Position numbers and translations under genes: made by a program. Below, piece by piece: positions 1-6,049 of a DNA stretch of 13,591 nt. The stretch covers positions 1-13,591 of the forward strand of contig CALLAG010000409.1 in NCBI GenBank assembly GCA_938002705.1, in the 5' to 3' direction. The notes below the pieces were generated by a model, which saw only the letters and a program-made list of their open reading frames with translations, was not told the DNA's origin and made no database searches. The stretch's first letter is position 1. Each line of letters begins with the position of its first letter. This DNA comes from an uncultured Saprospiraceae bacterium (lineage in GTDB: Bacteria; Bacteroidota; Bacteroidia; Chitinophagales; Saprospiraceae).

Positions 1-189
1 GGTCTTCTTAATATTCCAGTTGGCCTACTCGACATATTAGAAGCAGATCAGGAGATAGCAGAAATAAGAGATATTTTCGGTAGAAAGATATCTAATTATA
101 CTGCGCCAGAAAAAGGGATCGTCATAGGAAAAAGCATAAGCCCTGTCAATCAGACTGGAGGGAGAATACTACACTTAGGTATTATGTAG
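1..189 (+). CDS. C-terminal end of a succinylglutamate desuccinylase/aspartoacylase-family protein (5' truncated)
   Basis: Frame 1 is open from the first base and ends at TAG 187-189, giving 62 residues of a gene that begins outside the window. The tail contains FGRKISNYTAPEKGIVIG followed by SPVNQTGGRILHLG. This resembles the C-terminal beta-barrel of AstE/AspA-type (M14-like) zinc hydrolases, which ends in an AP-x-x-G-[IV]-[IV]-G segment, then P-x-V, then a Gly-rich turn. In the family this domain follows the zinc-binding catalytic domain, which is not visible here, so activity and substrate cannot be judged. Many Bacteroidota members of the family are uncharacterised and do not act on succinylglutamate. 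The gene converges on the minus-strand ABC ATPase gene. Its stop codon lies 15 bp before the first 41-bp repeat. The family call is fairly secure; the substrate is unknown. Confidence 0.72.
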   Translation, partial: GLLNIPVGLLDILEADQEIAEIRDIFGRKISNYTAPEKGIVIGKSISPVNQTGGRILHLGIM

Positions 190-204
190 GTGAAAATTCC
201 GAAC

Positions 205-245
205 AAAAATATAGCTTGGCGGCGGGGACGCCACCAAGAACACAC
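205..245. repeat. 41-bp hairpin repeat, copy 1
   Basis: This 41-bp unit recurs at 365-405 in the same orientation with a single mismatch (G at 238, A at 398). Its core is an inverted repeat: TTGGCGGCG (216-224), loop GGGA (225-228), CGCCACCAA (229-237). Read as plus-strand RNA the stem has one C-A mismatch. Read as minus-strand RNA that pair becomes a U-G wobble, so the nine-pair stem is complete on the minus strand. The GC-rich core stands out from its AT-rich surroundings. It resembles REP-type extragenic palindromes, but no REP-associated transposase is in the window. Confidence 0.85.
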
Positions 246-284
246 AACAACAACAACACCAACAATAACAATAACAATAACAAC
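245..284. repeat. CAA / AACAAT microsatellite
   Basis: Four CAA units (245-256) are followed, after a short break, by about three and a half tandem AACAAT units and AAC (261-284). The tract lies between the two hairpin repeats. The sequence GTTATTGTT at 314-322 is the exact reverse complement of the AACAATAAC that occurs three times in the tract (261-269, 267-275, 273-281). A transcript could therefore fold in three alternative registers. Such a tract could vary in length by slippage. No gene reads through it. Confidence 0.8.
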
Positions 285-345
285 TTGTACAGACACTAAC
301 CAAGAACATTCCAGTTATTGTTAGCGTCCTCGTCGACAGTTCTAT

Positions 346-357
346 ACTGATATCAGT
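346..357. repeat. 12-bp perfect palindrome ACTGATATCAGT
   Basis: A perfect 12-bp palindrome with no spacer lies just before the second 41-bp repeat in the non-coding gap between convergent genes. With no loop it is a poor RNA hairpin and more like a protein-binding dyad, or it may be chance. Its position inside the repeat-bounded element is the only reason to note it. Confidence 0.5.
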
Positions 358-364
358 TAGGTCT

Positions 365-397
365 AAAAATATAGCTTGGCGGCGGGGACGCCACCAA
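365..397 (-). terminator. Possible intrinsic terminator of the lpx-ABC operon
   Basis: On the minus strand, about 18 nt after the ABC ATPase stop, the RNA can form stem UUGGUGGCG, loop UCCC, stem CGCCGCCAA with one G-U wobble. This is followed by GCUAUAUUUUU. The hairpin plus a short U-run fits a rho-independent terminator, though five other bases separate the stem from the U-rich part. The plus-strand RNA lacks both the complete stem and the U-run, so the polarity favours the minus-strand operon. Copy 1 could act as a second terminator in tandem. The same sequence may simply be a REP-like element that happens to lie here. Confidence 0.45.
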
Positions 398-405
398 AAA
401 CACAC
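365..405. repeat. 41-bp hairpin repeat, copy 2
   Basis: This is the second copy of the unit at 205-245, in the same orientation, offset by exactly 160 bp and differing at one base. The stem arms are 376-384 and 389-397 around loop 385-388. It lies 10 bp beyond the stop codon of the minus-strand ABC ATPase gene (stop at 416-418). Confidence 0.85.
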
Positions 406-415
406 CTACATTGAG

Positions 416-1018
416 TTACACACTTATGACCTCATCACATATAGAATAATCCAGTGGATCATTAGATGCGATGATGACCGTCTTATCTTGAGCAAAGTTA
501 ATCAGCATATCTTGATACCAAGACTTTCTTTGCTCATCTAAGAAGGAAGTGGGCTCATCCATTATTAATAATGGTACATCCATACAGCATGCTAATCCTA
601 TACTTAGTCTCTGTTTCATACCAGAAGAGAAGCTACTTATGCTTTGGTTCCTTTCTCGTTTGAGGTCTACGAGATCCAAGAATTCTTTAACTTCAGTTAT
701 CACAAATTTCTTGAACTGAGAATAATGCTTGAATATTTCTGTGGGTGAGAATTCTTCATCTAACTCTGCATAGGCTGCCGACATAGAGACGTGCTGATAT
801 ATGTTATCTCTATGGATGGTCTTATCCATATAAGAATAAATGACATCCCCCTTAGTATAAGATAGGTAACCCGCTATAATCTGTACGAGTGTAGACTTTC
901 CGCTGCCATTAGGACCAGTGATGGCAATTTTACTTTTGGAAGGTATCTGAAGTGAGAATTCTTTTAGAACCCAGCCTGTCGTATAGCGCTTACTAATATT
1001 TTCTACGCTGATGTGCAT
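416..1018 (-). CDS. ABC-type ATPase subunit, stand-alone, last gene of the lpx operon
   Basis: This 200-residue protein has one ABC nucleotide-binding domain and no membrane segment. Walker A is GPNGSGKST (residues 35-43), the signature is SSGMKQR (131-137, a degenerate LSGGQ), and Walker B is LLIMDEP (150-156), followed by D-loop SFLD. Two switch positions are not canonical. No clear Q-loop glutamine precedes the helical part (AAYAELDEEF, 81-90), and the H-loop has ASND (184-187) where His is usual. The catalytic Glu155 is kept, so ATP hydrolysis is plausible. ATG lies 2 bp after the lpxA stop, preceded by TTAAGG, so it is probably translated with lpxA. A permease partner must be encoded elsewhere. 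Position suggests, but does not prove, a role in envelope or lipid export. Confidence 0.85.
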   Translation of the reverse strand: MHISVENISKRYTTGWVLKEFSLQIPSKSKIAITGPNGSGKSTLVQIIAGYLSYTKGDVIYSYMDKTIHRDNIYQHVSMSAAYAELDEEFSPTEIFKHYSQFKKFVITEVKEFLDLVDLKRERNQSISSFSSGMKQRLSIGLACCMDVPLLIMDEPTSFLDEQRKSWYQDMLINFAQDKTVIIASNDPLDYSICDEVISV

Positions 1019-1020
1019 CC

Positions 1021-1815
1021 TTAATCTGCACTTATTAAACTCTGGAATCCTCTCATCAATCCTCGTTCTGATTGATCTATGAAATCCAAAATTATTTTTC
1101 TCTCAGGACTGTCTTCCATCTGTGTACTGATATATTCTATGGCTTTACTTATGGACCATCCTTTGACGAATAAGTATCTGTATATGTCCTGAATCCTATT
1201 AATAGATTCTGAGCTATACCCTCTTCTCTCGAGCCCTATTCTATTGACACCTACATAAGAAAGTGGTTCTCTTCCTGCTTTGACAAATGGTGGTACATTC
1301 TTTCTGACAAGACTTCCTCCTGTGATATAGGAATGATCCCCTATAGTTACGAATTGCTGTATCGCAGTCATACCTCCTATGGAGACGAATTCTCCTAAGA
1401 TAACATGACCTGCTATATTGACAGCATTAGCGATCACACAGTTCTTTTTTATATGACAATCATGAGCTACGTGTACATAGGCCATGAGTAAGGTGTTATC
1501 TTCTACTATCGTCTTACCGTAAGCTTTAGTTCCTTTATTGATAGTGACACACTCTCTTATCATCACATTATCTCCTATCTCTACAGTTGTCTCTTCTCCG
1601 TTATACTTTAGATCTTGCGGGTCAGCACCTACGACAGCACATGGAAAGACTTTAGTATTCTTACCGATACGCGTGTTGCCGTATACGACAGCTTGAGATC
1701 CTATCCAGCTCCCATCACCGATTATTGCATTATCATGTATACATGCGAAGGGTTCTATCGTCACATTAGTCCCAATGCTTGCATTCTTATGTACAAAAGA
1801 TTGTGGATGGATCAA
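1021..1815 (-). CDS. lpxA: UDP-N-acetylglucosamine acyltransferase (LpxA), TTG start
   Basis: LpxA transfers a 3-hydroxyacyl chain from acyl carrier protein to the 3-OH of UDP-GlcNAc, the first step of lipid A synthesis in the cytoplasm. The 264-residue length matches the family (E. coli 262). Residues 1-190 are a left-handed beta-helix of hexapeptide repeats, followed by a helical C-terminal domain (GLERRGY onward). The catalytic histidine is His118 in AHDC, with His115 and His137 matching other conserved family histidines. E. coli His160 is replaced by Gln153 (AIQQF). The only sensible start is TTG at 1813-1815, one base after the lpxC-fabZ stop (TAA-T-TTG). It gives MIHPQSFVHKNASIG, aligned with the usual LpxA N-terminus, and suggests translational coupling. 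Confidence 0.96.
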   Translation of the reverse strand: MIHPQSFVHKNASIGTNVTIEPFACIHDNAIIGDGSWIGSQAVVYGNTRIGKNTKVFPCAVVGADPQDLKYNGEETTVEIGDNVMIRECVTINKGTKAYGKTIVEDNTLLMAYVHVAHDCHIKKNCVIANAVNIAGHVILGEFVSIGGMTAIQQFVTIGDHSYITGGSLVRKNVPPFVKAGREPLSYVGVNRIGLERRGYSSESINRIQDIYRYLFVKGWSISKAIEYISTQMEDSPERKIILDFIDQSERGLMRGFQSLISAD

Positions 1816-1816
1816 A

Positions 1817-3211
1817 TTAAGATCTTTTAATTATTTGAGCAGTTAATTCTCCTTCTGATACTATGGACTCACCTACATAGACTGTTCCTTGCATATGTAC
1901 GATACCTCTCCTTATGGGACTAAGCAGCTCCATCTTTAGTATCATAGTATCTCCTGGTTTGACCATTTTCTTAAACTTAACATTATCCATTTTCAGGAAG
2001 TAAGTATCCCAATTATCTGGCTGCTCTACAGTAGTCAGAGCGAGCATACCTCCTGTCTGTGCTAATGCTTCCATCTGAAGTACGCCTGGGAATACTGGAT
2101 TACCAGGGAAGTGTCCAGGAAAGAAATTTTCGTTACTGGTTACATTTTTTATACCTACAACTTGGGTATCAGTGACACTTATGATCTTATCTACTAACAA
2201 GAATGGATAACGATGCGGAATTAATGCCTTAATGGCTTCTGTATCATATAGTGGCGTCTGAGTGGGATCATATATAGGAAGTCCTTTAAGCTTCCTTTTT
2301 TTGACCATCTGGTCTTTGAGGAATTTAGCGAAAGCGACATTACCTGTATGTCCTGGTCTCTTAGCGACTATCTTTCCTCGGATAGGCTTACGTAGCAAGT
2401 ATAGATCGCCTATGAGATCAAGAAGCTTATGCCTCGCTGGCTCATTAGGAGATTGTAATGTCAGTCCATTCAAGATGCCATTATCGACTAAGATATCCAT
2501 ATCGACATTAAATTTCTGCGCAAGGGCTTTGACCTTCTCTTCAGAATAATCTTTATGGCTGAATACAATAGCATTATCCACTCTACCTCCTTTGATCACT
2601 CCTTTGGCCGCCAGTTCTTCTAACTCATTAACGAATACGAATGTCCTGCTGGGAGCTATCTCCTCACTGTAGGATATGCCTGGTCGGTACATAGCGACTT
2701 GTCTGCCTACCTTAGAATTATATTCTATAATGGAAGTATACTCATACTCTTCTCCTTCCTTGCACGGAATATACATGTACTCCGACTTACTATGAGGATC
2801 AGTGAATTCTAATGTCTTATCGAATTCTATATAGTCTTTATCTTTTTCTTGTTCTTCTACACCAACTGCTTTGATAGCATTGACAAATGGGATAGCGCTT
2901 CCATCTAATATAGGAATCTCTGGACCATTTAATTCTACAAGAACATTATCTATACCCATGCCTAAGAATGCTGACAAGATATGCTCTATGGTATGTACAA
3001 GTACGTCACCTTTCTTAATGCAAGTGCTTCTGTATGTGGAATCTACGTGGGTGATACTCGCGGGGATGGAAGGTTGCCCTTCTGCATCTATTCTCTTGAA
3101 TACGACTCCTGAGTCTACCTCAGCTGGATGACAAGTTAATTTGATATTGACTCCCGTGTGCAGACCTATCCCTTCTAAGTCAAACTTCTGCTTTAATGTA
3201 CATTGTTTCAT
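1817..3211 (-). CDS. lpxC-fabZ: Fused LpxC deacetylase and FabZ 3-hydroxyacyl-ACP dehydratase
   Basis: This is a single 464-residue polypeptide with two enzymes. Residues 1 to about 305 are LpxC, the zinc deacetylase of UDP-3-O-acyl-GlcNAc and committed step of lipid A synthesis. It has catalytic Glu76 and zinc ligands His77 (TIEH), His261 and Asp265 (RHKLLD), and general-acid His288 (RPGHTG). Residues about 320-464 are FabZ, a hot-dog-fold dehydratase of fatty-acid elongation, with catalytic His367 in FPGHFPG and Glu381 in MEALAQ, the expected 14 residues apart. The fusion is known as a trait of Bacteroidota. It physically links the two pathways that compete for 3-hydroxyacyl-ACP. ATG 3209-3211 overlaps the lpxD junction as TAATATG, one base after the lpxD stop. 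All key residues are present. Confidence 0.97.
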   Translation of the reverse strand: MKQCTLKQKFDLEGIGLHTGVNIKLTCHPAEVDSGVVFKRIDAEGQPSIPASITHVDSTYRSTCIKKGDVLVHTIEHILSAFLGMGIDNVLVELNGPEIPILDGSAIPFVNAIKAVGVEEQEKDKDYIEFDKTLEFTDPHSKSEYMYIPCKEGEEYEYTSIIEYNSKVGRQVAMYRPGISYSEEIAPSRTFVFVNELEELAAKGVIKGGRVDNAIVFSHKDYSEEKVKALAQKFNVDMDILVDNGILNGLTLQSPNEPARHKLLDLIGDLYLLRKPIRGKIVAKRPGHTGNVAFAKFLKDQMVKKRKLKGLPIYDPTQTPLYDTEAIKALIPHRYPFLLVDKIISVTDTQVVGIKNVTSNENFFPGHFPGNPVFPGVLQMEALAQTGGMLALTTVEQPDNWDTYFLKMDNVKFKKMVKPGDTMILKMELLSPIRRGIVHMQGTVYVGESIVSEGELTAQIIKRS

Positions 3212-3212
3212 A

Positions 3213-4256
3213 TTACTCTAAGCCTCTATCAGTTAGCATTTTGAGTTGCTTTTCTAACTGATTTATTTTGGCTTGAAGGTCGGGTAAATTCTTGTATATA
3301 GCAAAGGATTTCAGATAATTGTCATAATTAATGGCAGGTGTTCCATACCATTTTGTGTTTTCTTTTCTTGTGGATTTTGTCATACCACTTTGCCCTTGTA
3401 TAAGCGTCCTATCTGAGATATTGATATGTCCTACTAATGCTGCTTGCCCACCTATCTGACAGTTCTGCCCCACTTTGGTACTACCAGCGATCCCTGCTTG
3501 TGCTGCGATGACTGTATTTTTGCCTATCTCCACATTATGTGCTACTTGGATAAGGTTATCCAGCTTGACACCCTTACGTATAAGCGTAGAGCCCATGGTC
3601 GCTCTATCTACAACAGTATTAGCGCCTATCTCTACATCGTCTTCTATTACGACATTACCTATATGTGGAATCTTCTTAAATGTACCATCCTTAAGCGGCG
3701 CAAAACCAAATCCATCAGAGCCTATAATTGCACTCGAATGTAGAATCACATTATCACCGATTATAGAGTCATTATATATTTTGACGCCAGGATAGATAAT
3801 ACAATTCTTACCTATCGTTACGTTCTTGCCGACATATACGTGACTCATTATAGTCGTATGCTCTCCTATCCTTGAGTTATCATTAATAACTGCAAATGCG
3901 TCGACATTACATTCTGGGTGGAGGTAAGCCGATTTTGCTATAGATGCAGCAGATGATATAATATATTCTTGTACTGAATGATTGCCGAAGATGCCTAGAA
4001 CATCAGCAAGTGATTCGTAGACATTATCTACTGCTATAGTCGGAACATTGAGGTCTATACTTTGCCATTCCTTGTGGAGTAATATCGCCGAGGCCTTGGT
4101 TTTCTTAGCTGTGGGTAAGTACTTATCATTAGAAAGGAAGGCTATGTGGCCTTCTTCGGCGCTTTCTAAGCTGGAGGCTCCATTAATAACGATATCACCG
4201 TCTCCAGAGACGACTCCGCCTATTTGTTCAGCAATTTTCTTGAGAGTGTAAGTCAT
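3213..4256 (-). CDS. lpxD: UDP-3-O-acylglucosamine N-acyltransferase (LpxD)
   Basis: LpxD adds the N-linked 3-hydroxyacyl chain to the LpxC product, giving UDP-2,3-diacylglucosamine. The protein has an N-terminal uridine-binding domain (about 1-100), a long hexapeptide-repeat beta-helix (about 105-300) and a C-terminal helix (KINQLEKQLKML) that would hold the acyl carrier protein. The frame stays open to a GTG at 4304, but ATG 4254-4256 is preferred. It yields 347 residues starting MTYTLKKIAEQIGG, the usual LpxD opening, and puts the catalytic histidine (VAHN) at residue 240, next to E. coli His239, with the second His at 277 (E. coli 276). The longer start would add 16 residues with no family match. 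It is the first gene of the operon and diverges from hemC. Confidence 0.95.
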   Translation of the reverse strand: MTYTLKKIAEQIGGVVSGDGDIVINGASSLESAEEGHIAFLSNDKYLPTAKKTKASAILLHKEWQSIDLNVPTIAVDNVYESLADVLGIFGNHSVQEYIISSAASIAKSAYLHPECNVDAFAVINDNSRIGEHTTIMSHVYVGKNVTIGKNCIIYPGVKIYNDSIIGDNVILHSSAIIGSDGFGFAPLKDGTFKKIPHIGNVVIEDDVEIGANTVVDRATMGSTLIRKGVKLDNLIQVAHNVEIGKNTVIAAQAGIAGSTKVGQNCQIGGQAALVGHINISDRTLIQGQSGMTKSTRKENTKWYGTPAINYDNYLKSFAIYKNLPDLQAKINQLEKQLKMLTDRGLE

Positions 4257-4516
4257 AAAGTAGTAGTTGAGTATTACATCTTGCTCGCTAAGATACTTAT
4301 CCACTTAAAACAATATTTATACCATATATAATGATTATGTCCTTATGCCCCTTTAGACATAGACTTAACGCTCACTATATCAATGACTTAGGTGTACAAT
4401 ATATCGATTCGGCTTAAGATTGATAGCAAAGTAGAGTAAAAATGAGTTTAGTTTTTTCGTATAACATTCATTAAACGCAAAATTAGTTACGGATATTTAT
4501 ACTCAAACAAAAAAAA
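4257..4516. promoter_or_regulatory. Divergent intergenic region between lpxD and hemC
   Basis: These 260 bp separate two genes transcribed away from each other, so promoters for both operons should lie here. The region is AT-rich with no open frame of note. I could not find a convincing pair of Bacteroidota promoter elements (TTTG, then about 19 bp, then TAnnTTTG) on either strand. The nearest partial matches are not worth placing. Just before the hemC start is an A-rich stretch (4505-4516), the kind of leader that replaces a Shine-Dalgarno sequence in this phylum. Confidence 0.4.
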
Positions 4517-5422
4517 TTGCAAAGACTTATAATAATCGGTACCAGAGAAGGTGATCTTGCACTATCGCAGGCTAATGATCTGATGAGGAAATTAAGCGAA
4601 AAGGGCTGTAATTCTGAACTAAAGATTATAAAAAACAAAGAAGATGAGATCCAAGATCTAAATGCCGATAAGATCGAAAGCGAAGACTTATCAATATCAG
4701 ATATAGAAGCAGAGCTAACAGCCAAAGGCATAGATATAGCGGTGCATTCTCTTAGGGAATTAACTACTACCCGGCCTAAGGGCTTAGTTATCGGTGGATT
4801 ATCTGAGAGGGAGGACCCTTCGGACTTACTGATTATCCAGCAAGATGCTATAGATATGACTAATGACCTAAGACTTAAAGAAGGGGCCATCGTAGGCACC
4901 TCGTCTGCGAGGCGACAAAGTATCGTCCGGGAATTAGCGCCTCAGATATCAGTAAAAGAAGTGAGAGGGGATATGCCTACGCTTATACAGAAACTTAAGG
5001 AAGGACAATATGATGCCATAATCATAGCAAGTGCTGATCTCATTAGACTGGAGATGGACTTAAGCGAATATCAGACGATCAGTCTTAATCCCAAAGAATT
5101 TGTCCCAGCTCCAGGACAAGGGGTTATCGCATACCAGTGCAGAGAGGAAGATATAGAGATAAGAAAGATTCTCGCTACGGTACATCACAAAAATACCTCT
5201 GCTGTCACAAATGTGGAACGAAAAGTGCTTAACCTAATGGGTGGCGGATATGATATACCACTCGGGGTATATGCAGAAGTAGATGCCGCCGGCTACTATC
5301 ATGTATGGGCCAGTTATGCAGAATCAAAAAACGCTAAGCTGGCCAGAATTAATCTATCACAAAGTACATCACATGAGATGGCAGAAAAAGTTGTAGATCA
5401 ATTAAGAAATAATCTCAAATAA
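4517..5422 (+). CDS. hemC: Hydroxymethylbilane synthase (HemC) homologue with altered active site
   Basis: HemC normally joins four porphobilinogens into hydroxymethylbilane in tetrapyrrole synthesis. This 301-residue protein is clearly HemC-fold: IGTREGDLALSQA at 7-19, IAVHS at 74-78, GTSSARRQ at 127-134, YDAIII, FVPAPGQGVIAYQ, and the C-terminal PLGVYAE. Key positions have changed. The cofactor-attaching Cys (E. coli Cys242) is Tyr245 (MGGGYDIPLG). Catalytic Asp84, with its neighbouring Lys, is Arg80-Glu81 (HSLREL). The RGN-x-x-TR motif is RGDMPTL (150-156), losing one substrate-binding Arg. The GGKGLF-type loop is ESEDLS (54-59). Normal activity is therefore doubtful. TTG 4517-4519 is the only start after the in-frame stop at 4484-4486 that fits the N-terminus, and it follows A-rich DNA. 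It lies 6 bp before the exonuclease-like gene. It could be a pseudoenzyme or an unusual lineage form. Confidence 0.85.
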   Translation: MQRLIIIGTREGDLALSQANDLMRKLSEKGCNSELKIIKNKEDEIQDLNADKIESEDLSISDIEAELTAKGIDIAVHSLRELTTTRPKGLVIGGLSEREDPSDLLIIQQDAIDMTNDLRLKEGAIVGTSSARRQSIVRELAPQISVKEVRGDMPTLIQKLKEGQYDAIIIASADLIRLEMDLSEYQTISLNPKEFVPAPGQGVIAYQCREEDIEIRKILATVHHKNTSAVTNVERKVLNLMGGGYDIPLGVYAEVDAAGYYHVWASYAESKNAKLARINLSQSTSHEMAEKVVDQLRNNLK

Positions 5423-5428
5423 AAAATA

Positions 5429-6028
5429 ATGTATTTAATATTCGATTGCTCAGGAATAGATAAGCCCAAAAGCTGGAAAGCGCCTTTTTCAGATACTTTT
5501 AATTGGCCGAGAGTCATCCACCTATCATGGATTATCTTGGATAAAGACTTGAAGCCTATTGATGATTTTGATCATATCATCACACCTGAAGGATTTACCT
5601 TCGACGAGAAGATACAAAAGAAATGTAGTATCGACCAAGAAGATATAGATACTAAAGGTGCACCGCTGGCTGATGTATTAGAAGCATTTGAGAAATCTCT
5701 CAAAGAAGCACAATATGTCATCGCTCACAACATGAACTTCAATGAAAATGTAATAGCCGCAGAATATCTGCGTAAGGGTATAAGGCATTCTCTATTCTTA
5801 AAAGAAAGGGTCTGCCTGATGCAAGAAAGTACTTTCTACTGTAAGCTCAAAGGCAAAGGCGCAGGATACAAGTGGCCTTCGCTGTCAGAATTACACGCTA
5901 TCATATTCCAGAAAGCCTTCTCTCCACCTAATAATGCGAGAGCTGATGTGATCGCCGCGACAAGGTGCTTTAAGGCACTTATGATGGGTAAGCAGCTAGA
6001 CGATCTATTTGATGATGACGAGGATTGA
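5429..6028 (+). CDS. DEDDh 3'-5' exonuclease-family protein, catalytic residues lost
   Basis: This 199-residue protein has the overall pattern of RNase T/DnaQ-type exonucleases: MYLIFD at the N-terminus, NWPRVIHLSW, the ITPEGF segment, VIAHNMNFNENV, and ARADVIAATRCFKAL. Active members use Asp-x-Glu, Asp, His and Asp to hold two metal ions. Here Asp6 and Asp173 remain, but IFDTETTG of typical members is IFDCSG, two residues shorter with Ser8 in place of Glu. The ExoII Asp is Asn105 (HNMNFNE), and the ExoIII His is Asn168 (PPNNARAD). Nuclease activity is therefore unlikely. The protein may bind nucleic acid or a partner instead. It ends in an acidic tail (DDLFDDDED). It sits between HemC-like and HemD-like genes, 6 bp after the first and 21 bp before the second, so co-transcription is likely. 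Confidence 0.8.
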   Translation: MYLIFDCSGIDKPKSWKAPFSDTFNWPRVIHLSWIILDKDLKPIDDFDHIITPEGFTFDEKIQKKCSIDQEDIDTKGAPLADVLEAFEKSLKEAQYVIAHNMNFNENVIAAEYLRKGIRHSLFLKERVCLMQESTFYCKLKGKGAGYKWPSLSELHAIIFQKAFSPPNNARADVIAATRCFKALMMGKQLDDLFDDDED

Positions 6029-6049
6029 TCTTCTGATAAAGCTTACTCT

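Noticed and set aside
175..405. Minus-strand 76-residue open frame rich in cysteine and tyrosine-cysteine pairs
   Set aside because: It is produced by translating the hairpin repeats and the microsatellite; its start is a GTG inside a repeat and its end overlaps the neighbouring gene. No plausible protein.
205..405. CRISPR array
   Set aside because: Only two repeat copies, a 119-bp spacer region containing a microsatellite, and no cas genes.
205..405. Insertion sequence, retron or diversity-generating element
   Set aside because: No transposase or reverse transcriptase frame is in or near the element; only REP-like or MITE-like status can be considered.
4257..4304. 16-residue N-terminal extension of LpxD from a GTG
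   Set aside because: ATG 4256 gives the usual MTYTLKKIAEQIGG opening and puts the catalytic His at 240, next to E. coli 239.
4483..4899. Minus-strand 138-residue open frame opposite hemC
   Set aside because: Serine/leucine-rich shadow of hemC with no family resemblance; the plus-strand frame has clear HemC motifs.
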